Part shown: positions 29,369-42,581 of the stretch, one piece after another
How positions within the stretch are numbered: the first letter of the stretch is position 1
Layout of the letters: each line of letters opens with the position of its first letter
Source of the DNA: Parietichytrium sp. I65-24A
Taxonomy: Eukaryota; Sar; Bigyra; Thraustochytrida; Thraustochytriidae
Length of the DNA stretch: 64,000 nucleotides
Assembly (NCBI GenBank): GCA_012862575.1
Contig: BLSF01000105.1
Location: forward strand, 1 to 64,000
Direction: 5' to 3'
The notes under the pieces: model-generated
Databases searched by the model: none
The model's input: the letters and a program-made list of their open reading frames with translations, nothing else
Told to the model about the DNA's origin: nothing
Position numbers and translations under genes: made by a program

Positions 29369-30640
29369 CTGCCTCAACAACGAGAACGGAGACGCTGACT
29401 AGCCGGGGCAGGGCAGTGGCGCGCCGCGGTTGGAACGAAAGTTCTTTTGTGTCTCTGCAGCACTGAAAGGGAAAAAAGAAACTAATCGGCGGTACCACAC
29501 CACGCAACCGCTGAGAACAAGTTCTTCACAAGTTTGTGTTCAGTGACAAAAGGCCGCGTTTGTTTGTGCTTTGCCTTGACAATCAGTGCAGTTGTTTTGA
29601 AATATTGAAATGAATTGCAACCACTTTTGTTCTGGCGAAAAGGTTGGGTTCAAATCACAATACAATCTTGAAACGAGTCACCCAGTCAATGAATCAGTCA
29701 GACAATCCGTCACACTCACCAACAACACCCGCCAGCGACCCGGGGGAGAGAGACAGAGCGCACGGCGAGAGATGGGGGCAAAGCCAAAGAGGGAAGGCGT
29801 GAAGGACTGAAAGGGGAGCGAACAACCCAGGTTGGCGAGCACGAGTTGATGAAGCCGCCACAACCAAAGTTCGAAATTTGGCAGTGGGATTGATTGGCGA
29901 TGCGGAGAAAGTATCTCTCTCTCACTCTCTCACACTCACTACGCCCCAGAGAGGAGGAGGCAAAGATGGTTTCGCCCTGCCTCCTTCTCCTAAATCACGC
30001 AATCAATCAAGACAACAAGAGCAACACACGGCCCTTTCTGGGTTTACCTGCTCTCCGCCCAAGCCCGCCACCACTGTACTGAGTTTGCTCCAATACAGAC
30101 AAAATCTTTGTCCTCAACCCGTTCAGGTACCGCCACCACCTCTCCACCAAACCAAACCAAACCAAACTAAACTAAACAAAACACCTCACCCACCAGTCAC
30201 CAGTCACCAGGCCGCGACTGTGCACAGTCGTGCTCCTTTTCCCAAATTGCGGTCCCGTCCCAGGTTGCAGTGTCAACAACCACAACTAAATTTGGGGACC
30301 AAGCCTGCCTCCGCCGCGCTCAGGTTTTGTTTTGCCTTTTCCCTGCTCGACAGAGAGATGGCGCGCCAAATGATCAATCTTCAAAGTTCGATATTGCCTC
30401 TTCCCGAGAGAAATGCGGCTATCTGAGTAGAGTATGGCTAAATACCTAAGACTCAGCGGCGAATAAAATGGCTCGAGCTCGCAAAGCACACAAATTACGA
30501 CACCCAACAAATCACAAGTTCGAGATTTGTGAGGGGGAAGGAATGGGGGATAATGGTTTGCCCTCCGAGCTCACCGGTCAATCGCACGGGAATTCACTGC
30601 TCCTCTCTCCCCACCGAATTTTGCCTTTTCCGTGCTCTTC

Positions 30641-30641
30641 G

Positions 30642-30668
<27 letters not shown>
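30641..30668. repeat. (CT)n microsatellite
   Basis: An uninterrupted CT run of about 28 bp followed by further CTCT/CACTCTC words. On the minus strand this is a GA tract of the kind found in leaders of known genes, but no recognised minus-strand start is near. Confidence 0.75.
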
Positions 30669-30672
<4 letters not shown>

Positions 30673-31477
30673 ACACTCTCTCTGACTGTGTCTCTCTCTG
30701 TGTCTCTCCCTCTCACACTGTCGGCTCCTCCTTCACCCTCCTCCTCTCCTTCTTCCTTCCCCTTAGCTCCTGTGACACACCTCCTTCCTCCTCCCGCCTT
30801 CTTATAACTCCCTCTAAAAGGTGCTACCAAACTTACCACCTCCTATAATCTACTAGTGAGCGCGTCTATAAGTGTCCTCTACCGGCGCCTACGAGTGGCG
30901 GAAGAACGTCGACCACGCACTCTGAAGAGTGGGCATACCCAGACAACTTGGTCGTTTTCGGTATGCGAAAAGACTGCAAGTGCAAGTGAAAGTGCAAGTG
31001 TGAGCGCGATTGAGACACGGAGATCAAGACGAAAGCACCAACGTCACACAACCACTTGGAAATTTTCGAAAAGGAAGCAAGTGAGACGCGAGACGACCGC
31101 AATGAAGATGGTTGGATGAAGCACCAAAGTCGCATTCACAGTCACATTCACATATCAGTCAATACTTCAACAGCAATCCGCCTTTCACCTTGCCGATTCA
31201 GTGGGAAGTGCTACTTAGGGACTACCAGCTCGTCCCTACATCCCACTCAGGTCAATAATGAACTCCCTTTCTCGACCCGGTCATTCATCCGGCCGACAAC
31301 TAGAAGGACTTACGTCGCAAGCTTTCTCGCCCTCTGTGTCTCTCTTTTAGCGCTGCTTTTTGCCTGTACGAAAAATCGAGTTTTAGGATGCTTGAGGACT
31401 ACGGAAGTCCAACCAACTAACAAAAACAAACAGAGACAAACTGTCAGTGACCACATTGCTCAGACCCATTTACTGTT

Positions 31478-31625
31478 TTCTCTCTCTCTGGTTCTCTCTG
31501 ATTTAGGAGCATCGCTCTCTCTCAATCATTCCTCACTCTTTCTCCTCTCTCTCTGTCTCTCTCTCTCGCTCCATCCCACTCTCTCTCTCTCTCTCTCTCT
31601 GTCTCTCTGGGGTTCTTTCTTTCTT
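31478..31625. repeat. Pyrimidine-rich CT/CTTT repeat cluster
   Basis: CT runs separated by short breaks and ending in TTTC repeats. It makes most of a 272-codon frame on the + strand, which is therefore a repeat artefact. Confidence 0.7.
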
Positions 31626-32972
31626 TCTTTCTCCCTGCCACCACCTCCCTCCGATAAGCCCGAAGCACCGACGCTCTGCGACACTTTGAAGGTACTCGCA
31701 CTCAGCGGAAAGGGTAGTAGCGCTGTGAACTTCACGCCAGTGCAGAGGACCCAGCTTAACGGCGTCCTACGCCACATGGTCAACAACACAGGAACATTCA
31801 CACACTTTGCTGGTTCAACCGTCGCTAGCGTCGAGAGTAAGGAAGGAATACTGTTTACCTACGATGTAAAGTAAATCGAGGCATAGTGTCGCAGCGGGAG
31901 CTAGAAATTCAGAATAGGATGGGCGTAGGGGCACCGGCCTTACCTTCTCCTGTTCGGTCTCGCAGTCCTCCTTCTTTCTTCCGTCTTCTCGGTGGGGGAC
32001 CATACTGGTGATATGCTAATAATCCTAGTGTTCAGCTCGGAGGCATACTACCGTTGTTTATTTACCCTTCCCTCATCGGAAGGAAGCAAGGTGCAGTAGC
32101 TACTTGATTCCTCACACTCCTACCTCTTCCCCCATCCCTCTCATAACTGCTACTAAAAGTGGCAGAGATTGGGTACCTCCTTCTGTACCACGAATGGTAA
32201 GGCCAATAGTACATGAGCTTGGTTTGAATTGGCGCGAAAACTTACTGGGTATAATCCGGGTCGTACCTTAAACAATAACCCCCGCACACAAAGTCTGGCT
32301 ACGGGTAGCTCAGAGCTGTAAGGAGAAATGAGGCTGTCCTGATTTCGGTTCCCAGGACCTTATAGTAGCAACGAAATAAAAAAAGAAATTCACGCTCATA
32401 CGTCAGTCACGGCGAAAAAAAAAGAAAAAAGCCCAGCATAAGTACACCATAAACTAAACTCTCTGTCCTCTCTGTCCTTTCCGTGCCTCCCTGCGAGAGA
32501 AGAAGAACTTACGAAAAAAGCTCCTGGAGAGCTATCGGCTCGTTTCCCCAAAGTCAAGCAACACAAACTTTTGATGGCGTTAGTTTCGTGCGCCCTTACC
32601 AAACCTGTATCTGCCACACTCCCCGCTTTCAGCCCACCGCGCCGAATTTCAAAAGACGTGCCGCCCTTCCTCCTCCCCCCTCTACCTTCTCTCCTTCTTT
32701 ATGCCTTCTTACGTCCTTGAACGACTCCCCCTGTCTCTCTCTCTCGCTCCCTCTCACAAATCTTCTTTCTTCCCACCTCCTCCTTCAGCGCACACACCGA
32801 CTCGGTAGCGATGGGTACCAGACTCTTAGTGTCGCAAGGTTTTCGACATAGGGGCGACCAAGCTTCCGCCGCGATTGCAAACCAACAGAAATTGCCTCCC
32901 AGCGGAAAACCGCATGTCCTACGCGAAGCGCTGGCCAGCAAAATGGGACGACAGGCTCCCAGTGGGGAGTTT

Positions 32973-32998
32973 TTCCTTCCTTCCTTCCTTCCTTCCTC
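32973..32998. repeat. (CTTC)n microsatellite
   Basis: About six CTTC units in gene-free DNA. Confidence 0.75.
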
Positions 32999-33045
32999 CC
33001 TTTCTTCCTTCACCGTTTCGTGTTGGTTGGTTGCGTGGAGCTGAT

Positions 33046-33103
33046 TGAGCGAATGAGTGAGCGAATGAATGAGTGGGTGAGTGAGTGAGCGAGCGAGCGA
33101 GTG
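33046..33103. repeat. GAGT/GAGC/GAAT tetramer repeat
   Basis: Degenerate tetramers GAGC, GAAT, GAGT and GGGT over about 58 bp. This is the same GAGT family that appears near 51819 and 59440 next to the CTCACTGTCA core. Confidence 0.65.
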
Positions 33104-34718
33104 ACTTTTAGAATGAGCGAATGGAGTGCCCGGGAAGACGGGCAGAATCGACCGAATGATCGGAACGAGAGCAGCAGCAGCTGCTGCAAAGGGAATTTCA
33201 CTTGCATTGCGTTCGTAGCGTTCATTGAGTCGGCGGACTGGCACAGCAAAGCAAATGCAAAGGGGCATATGCCATGAGAACTTGAGGAGTCGCCGCGACC
33301 TATCACACGCCAATTTGTTCCGGATCGGAAGATGAGAACTTACTTGAAACCGATATCGATCGCAGTCTCCGATGTCGCAACCGAGTCAAAGCTGTTGCAC
33401 CTTCAAAGTTAGCTTCTCGCCGACCCGATGTTTTTATTTTTATCGAAAACCGAAAAAAAGACTGCCAGCGATGAGCATGTAGAATCCTCCGATCAGCAAG
33501 CGAAAAGTAAATTCTCCGACGGCAGGTTTCTCGTTCTCACTGCCAAGAAAGTAAGGTGGTGAAGGAGCAGAAAAACCTATGCGCGGTAGTCCACAGCTTT
33601 TTCTCGTAGGGCCTGGAAGACGTTAGACAGCACCGGCTGACGTAGGGATGCAGAAAGCTGCGTAGCACACCCGTGTCGACAACCGCGTGAGCAGTAGAGT
33701 TGTGGATGGCAAATTTCGTATGAATGCCGGTGAATTGTACAAGGGGAAAACCGGATGTCGTCCAGAGAGGTGTCGCTCGCACAGTGAGCACACAACCTAT
33801 CTTCACAAACCTTAGCGGAAAAAGGTGGTTGCTACTGATTGCGCTACACCCGTTAGGCGAACTTCGACCGCTTACCTTGCAGTCTTCTAGAGTCCACACT
33901 GTCCACACGACACTGTCGAATCAAGTGCGGGACCTACCACAAACTATACAAGTGATCTGCTCTCTCCTGAACAGTTATGACGGGCACGGAAATTTGGCAC
34001 GCTGCTTTTAGGTTTCACACAGCATTTGTTAGTGGTTGGCGAGAGGGGGAAAACAATAGTTCAAATTCGAATGTCACTCACTGTGCCTGTGCCCACGACG
34101 GCGAACGACTGCGATACGGAAGATAGACGGATGGAGATGTACTTAGCGAGAGGAAGGCACACCCACACGCTGTACAGGCATAAAAAGTGATGAAAGAGTT
34201 AGAACAACGCGAGTATGGTGGAGAAATGCTTGTTTGTCTGGATGAGAGGTACACTCCGAACTGAGCTCTGCTGGCGACAGAGTCAGAGACAGGAACAGGA
34301 ACAAGAGGTCGATCAGAATATGCAGATGTCGATCGCGCCAAGGGATATGATGCAGCACGGCACACAACTCAGTGGCATAGCCGGCGTTAACAACAACTGC
34401 TCCCTCACTGTCAGCTCGCTATGCCTCCAAGTCTTGACTGACTCAAGCACCAGACACAAGCTTCACTCGCACGGAATGGTGCATGGACTCAAGCTTCGCT
34501 ACGAAATGCTAGGTACGGAGTACCCTGCTGCGAGAGTGCCGTGAGTGAGAGCGAGAGTGTAAGTGATGTCGCAGGCGCCTGCACCGCTCTGGGCCTTTCC
34601 CCTCCCTCCTCCTTATATACACACGCACACCTTTCGTGTGGGAGGAAAAGGTCTTCCAAATTTCACGAAGCCCAATATCTAAAGCTACGCAGGCAAAATT
34701 TGAGACCCGAGTACTGAG

Positions 34719-34733
34719 TACTGACAGTGAATA
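34719..34733 (-). promoter_or_regulatory. Near-copy of the 15-bp element
   Basis: The + strand reads TACTGACAGTGAATA, one mismatch from the consensus in minus orientation. It is preceded by the palindromic words GAGTACTGAGTAC. Confidence 0.35.
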
Positions 34734-36365
34734 GCGTACCTGCACGGCACGTCTTTCGTTTCCACGTTCTCGACCGTGTGCCTACCGCAGACCAGACCAG
34801 ACCAGACCAAACCAACTCAGAGTCAGTGGAACCAACCAGTGATCGCGACTGCTGTGCAATTAAAACGTTCCGTAGTGCTGCGCTTCTTTGTTAAGACTGC
34901 CGTGAGTGCAATGAGACCAAGTGCCAGCACGGCACCAGGAACCGCAATCGAGGCGCTCAAGGCTCTCGCAAAATCGCTTGTGCGCTTTGAGCACTGCTTA
35001 GCGCTGTCCAAAGAAGGGGCCACAAGTACAAAATGTGATCCGGCGGCGATTTCCTGCGGACATCGCTGGCCTGCTACTGTACTGTGTCCAGGATTGTTTT
35101 GGGCAGAATGTGGCACAAGACGGACGCCCATCAACTTGTTTTTTCGCCAGAGCCTTTTCGACAATATCGCTAGTGCAACGAGCTACAAGAGTTAGCGAGA
35201 CCGCCAAAGTAATTCTAGCGGGGCCAGGCACCACCAGCGCAGCGCGTCAATGAAGAAGCAAGGAACAGAGTAAAAGACAGAATTTGCGATCCAGCAAAAG
35301 AAGCACTTGCTTTCAGTACTCGCCTGCTGTTGAAGGTGAAGCTTGCGAGGTCGGAGAAGAGCAGCACTTCTAGCGATCCATAGCCTTCCGTCAGTGCGCG
35401 ACCCTCAACTATAGATTACCAGCGAGCGATTGATTGCCCTGCGTCGAAGCATCGAGGCGTAGAAGCGTCAAAGCGAAAAGGCGGGTGAATGTAGGGTGAC
35501 CGACAAGAGTACGCGACATGAATGTCCGTGCTGTACTCCCAGCGTCAGCACCGAACTGGGCGGCCGCGCTGGACTCGCAGTTAAGGGGTCGGCAAGATCG
35601 CAACTTGCGGAAGTGCGTGTGTGAATGCTCTAGTACGCTCTCGCAGCCAAGTTGTGCTGCATGATGTGTGCAAGAGTGAGTCTCCAAGTCTTCTGAGGGC
35701 GCTTGCAATGAAATGGATCGATCGAAAAGCGACTAAGAAACTGAGACACCACTCAGAAGAGTGGGTGTTAACACGTGCCGGTCCAACGGCAGTTGATGAT
35801 GCTTCCGCCTCGCTCCTCCAAAGTGCAACGGCGAAGAGAAGTGGGATTTCACTGTGAGGCGGCGAACTCAAGACTCGAGCAACGACGTCCAACTTCGATA
35901 GCGGTATTATGCATGTGTACTGCAACGGTACCCGGAGCCAGAGGAAACACAGCTATACAGAGGCCCAAGTCCGGAGGACCCGCCCCGCCCCCGTCAAATT
36001 TGTCACAATGCTGGATTTCCTTTCCGTTCCAACTTCATACCTTCTCCCGTGAGTAGAACGCGTTGTTAGGAAACACAGTCCGTTGGACTCTTTCAAACTT
36101 TGGCACCTCTTGGTTGAGAGTCCCACTGCCGCGCTGCCGTTGGCTGACGGGGTGGAGTACTGACTGCGAGGAATGCAAGTTTGTTTGCATTTGCATTTGT
36201 TTTTAAAAAAACAGCTGCCCGTACGTAGAAAGAATGGGATGGTCAGTAAGAGGATCTTGAATCCTGAATTTTGGGAATCCTTGAATGAATTGAAAACCTG
36301 CGACGCGCCAAGCAAAACGTACTAGTTCGAATTCTCCACACACTTGAAATGGCCAGCCAGTTAGG

Positions 36366-37014
36366 TAGCTGGATCCGCCGGGACTACGCGGTGACGTACT
36401 CGTTCAAATTGGTGTTGTAGACTTGGGAGAATGAAGATGCGCTCGGTGGCCAGCTTTTTCTCCTCGTCAGCTTCCCCTTTGTCTCTATCTTCAGACAAGT
36501 CGTTGGCGGGAATGAAATCGCGTCTTGTCAAGATAAAGCGCTCGGAAATATAGTTGGCGAAAAAAAGAGAAAAGTTTCAGAGGGCTCAAAGCTTTCTGCG
36601 CCTGCGATTTTCTGAATTCTGGAACTGACGGACCGAAAGTGGAAAGAGAGAACGGCTGTTCTTGTCACCTCCGATCATGTTAGATGGGATGGATGTTTGG
36701 CTCCCGCTCTCCATTTCTGCTCCTCTGTCTTCTTTGCTCTCTTCATCTCCTTTCTCCCCTCAGGTTCAAAAATCTCAGGCAAACAAATCAAAACAAAGTA
36801 AAGCAAACTTACCAAGGTGGTGATCCTGTCGCAAGGTGGTGAGGTGATCCTGTCGCAGCTTGGCAAAAAGTATTAGCAAAAGTTTGCCTGGAAGCTGAAT
36901 CTGGACAAGCTGTTGATGCGGGTATTTGTTTTGGCCAAAACAACCGCCAGAGACTTTTTCTTTTAGTTCAAGCGCGATAGTTGGGGCTGTAGCTTGTGCT
37001 TGCGGGTCTCCCTC
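36366..37014 (-). other. Possible terminal exons of an unrecognised spliced gene
   Basis: On the minus strand, an ATG-less open segment 37014-36813 (67 codons, opening EGDPQAQATAPTIALELKEK) follows a TTGCATTAG acceptor-like site and ends at a good donor, TTG|GTAAGTTTG. Further on, 36527-36366 is open to a TAA after an acceptor-like pyrimidine tract and contains ANDLSEDRDKGEADEEKKLA. Codon choice is plausible, but I see no homology and the splice phase between the two is not settled. This could be chance. Confidence 0.2.
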
Positions 37015-39345
37015 CTAATGCAAATGTGTTGTACCTCCAGGATGCGAACCTTTTACGTTTCAGTACTTGTCGTGCTAGCTCTGTTGTTCCTGAATGATCA
37101 AGTCCTGATTGTGAACGCCAATTCCTGAATCCCTCCAACTTTAGATCCGATGAAGTTTTGTGCTAGTTGTGCAATTCCGCAAGGGCTTGAGATCTCTGAT
37201 CGGGTCACAACGAAAATGAAATGAAATCAAACCAATACCCTTACGCGACTTTCGCTTTGCCCAGCAAGACGTTTCAATGAACCAATCAATCAATTGATCG
37301 AGAAAGGAGCAGCAGCTTTTGGGGCTATAGAAAAAAGAAATCCTGACTTGCGAAGTTTGTGGGCTGTGGCTGATGAACAAAGCGCAAGTTCCGCGGGTGA
37401 TATCGATTTCTGTTTCACAGAATCCCACGTGAAAGTGAAATCGAATGACGCTTGGATTTTGTTTGCGCGAACTCAGGACTTGTTGAAACTGGATGCATTT
37501 GGTTTTTGCTGTTAAAGTGATTTTACACCGAGCGACTTCCCATTTTCGACCCGGCACGTCTTCCCCAATTCCCAAAACCGGTTTCCGACAGTGTGAGTTG
37601 GCGGCCTGCCTACCTTTGCCATTGATTAACTGGTTAACTGACTGACTGACTGTCAGTGGCTCTACTGCTGCCCTGGCATGATTCTGCACTTGTGTTAGCG
37701 GCACGGTACAAGAGCGTTACTGGCTTTTCCTGAATGATTGATAGAGAGATGAACGAATTAGCTCAGCTGTTGAACCTCAATCGCACTGTGGCACGCGAAC
37801 GGGAGCGAAAAATCTTTCAAAGATGGCTCTTTTTCATCCTCCTCCGCCAAGCCTGTTCCGCCAGTCCCCCTCCCGTTTCTCTTCCATCTAAGTCTTCTAA
37901 TTTAAAAGCTCCTCGAAAATAGGAGAAGCAAACTTGGCCAGTCCTCGAGTATCGAGGGTCACTCACCCTCCCATCCACACTTGCGCCACCCTTCTCCTCC
38001 CACTGTGAGGAAAATTCACAAATTTCTGCTGCCACAAAAGGAAAAAAGAGAGAGGCAAATGCCTTCTACTGTCCTAGTGCAAAGGGTTTTAGTTGAATCA
38101 TACCAGTACCAGCCGACCAGCCGTGTCTCCATACGTGTGCAACTGGAGGAACTGCAAAATCCGAACTGAATTTTCCCCAGACCTAAATTTCATTTCATTC
38201 ATTTAGCATTTATCATTTATCATTTGGAGGAAGCAACTGCATCAAGTTCTCGCAAAACCTAACCGAGCCAATTCAAGCATCGTAACGGTGAGGAGGAAAT
38301 GCAGTCTTTCTTCTTTTTGAAACCTCTCATGGCAACGGCGTGTGCAAGGATCGAAAAGCAGCAAAGTGCCGGGTCTTTCTTCTCTTCCGCTAACCTAACA
38401 TAACAACCTAACCTAAATTTCGCAGACATCCCAGGGCCTGCTAGTGTGCGAGGACTCTTACGTGAGGTTTAATGGCGCGTGTAGCAAAGATGCTGAACTA
38501 GGAAGAAAATCTGGAATTTGGGATCTGAAATCAGCTTCTGAATTTTGATGAATCTGAAGTGCGAACTTTTGTTTGGTGCGCAAGTGTGAGCGAAGAGCTT
38601 GTGGAATTCGAAATTCTTTCAAGGCTTCAGGTGAAGAGACGTCTCAAATTCAGGAGCCCGCAATACCGCGCGTGCCGCTGGGAGCTACACTTCGCCTTCC
38701 TAGCTCCGAACGGCTGACTGTGTGCCGGGATATTCCTTCCTTTTCCTTCTTCTTCTTGGTTTCTTCTTTCCTTCCCTTTCCCTGGTCTCCTTATCTCCCT
38801 ATCTCCCGTGCTAAGGCACGCCCTCTTTGTTGATTGGTTCACATTTTTTTGTTTGGATTTTTGTTTGATTGATTTTGACTGACTTTGACAAACGCGGAGA
38901 GATTCCATAGAAAGCGCTTACGTCTTATTCCCCGTGGTGACCATCCTGCCTTACTATGAACTCTTATTCAGAGGTAGGAAGTACTGTTACCTCACTTTCT
39001 GAGTCCTACCCTTTTGGATAGCACTGCGGTTCATAGCACAGTAGGGAGTTTTGATAGAGAGAGATGCTGCGACACTAGTCCTCGCGGAATTTGCTACGGG
39101 ACTGCCTGGGAAAGAAGCAAGACCGAACTTTCAATGGGCCTTAGGCGCAGACATAGGAAGCTGGCTTGAGGTGGAGAAAGAAGGAAGGTTTTTTCCACGA
39201 AAGTTTGCATACGATCCCGGATCTTCTTCCCGGAAGGAGAATGCAGGAGAGAGACTTGAAACCGCATTTCGAGTACAAGGAGGGCAATCGCAGAAAAATA
39301 CCGTGCCAGCACAAGAATTCCACTGAGAGGACGTGCAGGTGTATC

Positions 39346-39372
39346 AACAGCAACAACAACAACAACAACAAC
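39346..39372. repeat. (CAA)9 trinucleotide repeat
   Basis: A perfect CAA run. CAA repeats also fill the leader of the mitochondrial protein gene at 57451-57489. Confidence 0.75.
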
Positions 39373-39918
39373 CAGTTCGTTCTTCTGGATTCGAAATAAG
39401 CGAAAAGCTAAATTTACAGAAAACAGTTTATTTAATTTTTCGAAAACGTGGCGAGTGAATAGGGAGTGAAGTTTGGATCGGAAAGGTAGAATTTGAGAAC
39501 CTGAGACCAATTTCATTCCTCAGAACAGAGTGTAGTACGTAGTTCGTGGGAAACCCCCGGAATGGAAGAGACTCCCGGGAAGTGGGCAAGAGGAGCAAGA
39601 GGAGGTGATTTCGCAACTGATGGCAAAGTTCGCATACGCGACCTTTATGACCTCTAAGGTCGACGCGAACCCGTAAACTTTTTCCCTTCCAAGAGCTGCC
39701 TAGCCCTCTCCATCTCTTTCTCCCAAGTTTGTTCTTCTGTTTCTATTTTTCAGAGAAGTTTGCGAGTCAGGGCAGCAATTGTTTCTGTTCAGAAGAAGGA
39801 AAAAAAGGAAGGTAGGTAGTTAGGTAGGTAGTATTATGAGCGTTAGTGCGCTACCGGTAACGATACCGGCAGGGAATAGGAGGCCTACTTTGCAATTAGA
39901 AACGGGAGTGAGAACCGG

Positions 39919-39933
39919 TACTGACAGTGAGTA
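39919..39933 (-). promoter_or_regulatory. Exact 15-bp element, minus orientation
   Basis: The + strand reads TACTGACAGTGAGTA. In minus orientation it would serve a gene starting near 39700; a minus-strand ATG at 39713 opens MERARQLLEGKKFTGSRRP before a stop. Confidence 0.4.
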
Positions 39934-40168
39934 GGAAGAAGTACTAGAGGTGTGCTCTTCTTCGACACTGTGAGTCCCTCTTTTGAAGTGACTTTGGGAC
40001 GGCACTTCTCTGTTGCGACACGTGATTCGCAGCGCGCTGTCAGCACTAGTACTGAGAGTACCATTGACCTTCCTGTGTTTTCTTTCCTTTCCTCTTCACT
40101 TCACGATAATAATTTTATTTAAGAATTGACTTTAAAAGTCAGAATACAATTCTGCAGCCTCCTTCGAC

Positions 40169-40367
40169 TCAACCTGCAGCCTCACTCTTGACAATCGTTC
40201 CGAATTTGTTCAAGACTGTGGAGTGCTTCTTTTGCAAGGCTTGATCAACAAGAGCCTCGTTTTCCTCCTCCTTCTTCTTCTTCTCCAGCTCCTCATCCTC
40301 ATCGTCCTCATTGTCCTCATCCTCCTGAAAATGTTTTGCGACATCGTTGTCTCCGGGGTACCTCCAC
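40169..40367 (-). other. Probable last exon of an unidentified minus-strand gene
   Basis: An open frame of about 65 codons ends at TGA (40171-40169). It has a run of Asp/Glu, then ELEKKKKEEENEALVDQALQ and a Lys-containing tail ending SEAAG. Codon use (AAG and GAG preferred, CTG, GCC) resembles the recognised genes, and the + strand shows the poly-Leu shadow typical of acidic/basic coding sequence. An acceptor-like AAG at 40368, or the CATTTTCAG at about 40327, could start the exon. I could not find convincing upstream exons, so it may be a relic. Confidence 0.35.
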
Positions 40368-42581
40368 CTTCGTTTTCATGCTCGCGCTGCTACCTCCCGG
40401 AACTATTCCAAGTCGCAAGTCAAGGTCGATTTTTTCTTTTACAACCAAAATTTAGTTTTCGTGAGTTTAGATGGCAATAAATGTACACTAGTACACCGAT
40501 CATCTTGGCGAGAGTATCTGCCCGTCCTCCTCATTGGCAAACGAGACAACATTCTCTCTTTGCACTATGCACAGTGCACAGAGCACTGCGACAAAGCAGC
40601 CCGGACCAGAGATACCAAATTTCAAGGTGCAAATCATGATGGGGCCAACGTTCACCAATGTCCAACGTGCGTGCTGGTGCGCCTCAAAGCGGTGATTTGG
40701 ACACCTTGTCCACCTTCTCTCAATCCCCGGAGTTTCATTCATCAAGTTAAAACTATAACTTGCTCGAAGTTCTTTGATCAGCAGAAGGGCTGCCATCACA
40801 AAAAAAGAAGTGTTTTCTTTTGACAGTGAAGCCCTTTTTATATTTCTTTCTTCTTTTTCTACTCTCTTTTTGAGGAAAAGCATGACAAAATGAACCAAAA
40901 GAAAGGATTTCTTGTTTTTGTTGTTGTTTTTCCTCAAACTTTTTCTCAAAATTCATAGTTTTCTTGACCCTGCTTCGCCTTTCTCTACATGCTCTTGAAC
41001 CGAGTTTTGTGAGGGCCACGTGGTACTCGACTATCGTACATCCACTGTGGGAACTTTTCCTCTTGCACCTTCCCTCGGACGTAGGCGAATAGAGAATGGC
41101 ATTGACTGCAAAATGTCGCAAAAACGGTCCCATTAGTCTCGTCCGGCATTCGTGTCTGGCTGGCGTTCCTGGAAGAGGTATGTGCACTGTTGCTGGGACT
41201 ATCTAGTAGATAGCTAGCGCTAGAGGTAGTAGTCGTTATGGTCAGAAACGGCAAGCATTTCTTCTTTTCGGCAGCACACGCGTTGCCGAGGCTGCAGAGT
41301 GTGGGGAGTGAGCGAGGGATGGACGGATATCGATGAACCCCGGAGTCTCGGCCGAATGGCAAGAAAGGTCTATTCGGAAAAGTGTATACGAAATTTAAAT
41401 GCACCCATCCGCAGAGCGTGGCGTGCATCGAATTCGCAATTTTCGTAGCTCTGAACACTATTTTCCAGAGGGACGCAAATTTTGTCACGACCCTCCACAA
41501 TGAAAACATGAAAGAAGCGCTGAGGGGACTGACTTTCATGAACAACAACAACAAAATACCATCCATCAGTCAATCAAATGAAAGCAGGAACCCAAGAGTG
41601 AATTAAAAAAATGAAGAAAAAGTGAAAAGTGAAAGTAAGAAGTGAAAAAATAATGATAATGAAAACGAGGTAAGGAGAGTGAGGTTTTTGGTAGGGTCCA
41701 CTCACCAATTCACACAAACTCCCAAACCACAAGAGACGAGCTAGTCACACCCCTCACATAGCACTAGCACCCTTCCTTCTAAAAAGGCTACAGAGTTCTA
41801 GGCAATTGGACCCTTCGAACAGCCCCGACAAACACTCTCTCGATCGTCGACACTGCATCAGTCCAAAACCTTGATTTCCCCCATCGCTGGAATTGCCGGC
41901 CATACTTTCGCAACTCCGGACCGCTGCGGCACGTGCTCGTCGATCCTCGCCAAGGTGTAGACGAGCGGGCATTTCCCACGGTGGCTCGCAGTTTTCGTGT
42001 GCTTGGTTCGCTCCTACTGCAGCTCATAGCTGGCCTTTAGCGCGCCAAGTTCTCATCGGAAAGCTACCAGAATGTGAAATTCCCATCGAAAGAAGATCAT
42101 CACAATGTTCTAGGCAGTACATAAGTGCCGTTATGGTTGCCAGCGATGTTACTTGAGTTGACTGGATGGGAAGGAGTGCTATAATTTGTCATAAATAACT
42201 AGTAGCTTCACAAGGGTACTCGACACTCAGTGTTTTGCACGAACTAGCACGTCAAATTGTAAAAGAAGCTGTTGGAAAAAAACGTTGCGAGAAAAATTGA
42301 GTACTTTTCATCTTTGATGATAATAAATGGATTTCTGTTTTTTTCTTTTTTTTTTTCTTCTGTTTCTTTCTCTTTCTTTCTTTTTCTTTCTTTTTCCTGC
42401 ATTACGAAGTAAAAAAATTGAGTCAATTTTTTCTCGTATTTCTTTTCTTTCTTCGCCCGCACTCGCAAGGATAACGAAAGGATCCAACTAAAATCGTGGA
42501 ATGCAGTTTCAATTTGTTCTTTGTTTTCGTGCGCAAATGCGGCCATGAGAAAAATGTTGTTGTCTATGTGCTTCACTTGCT

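Noticed and set aside
31056-31874. 272-codon + frame
   Set aside because: About half is the translation of CT/CTTT repeats (poly Leu/Ser). The tail after the repeats is moderately protein-like but has no start, homology or clean splice site.
37141-37704. 187-codon minus frame in the gene-poor block
   Set aside because: No recognisable domain, irregular composition and poor codon choice; overlaps other frames of similar quality.
38388-38416. CCTAACCTAA words resembling telomere repeats
   Set aside because: Only a few degenerate units within ordinary sequence, not a TTAGGG-type array.
40985-41566. 193-codon minus frame with a CxxC pair
   Set aside because: Mixed hydrophobic and Ser/Thr runs, competing frames equally open, no family resemblance.
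42340-42470. Lys/Glu-rich minus frame over a T-rich stretch
   Set aside because: Product of TTTC/TTTTC low-complexity DNA; AT-rich codons unlike any true gene here.
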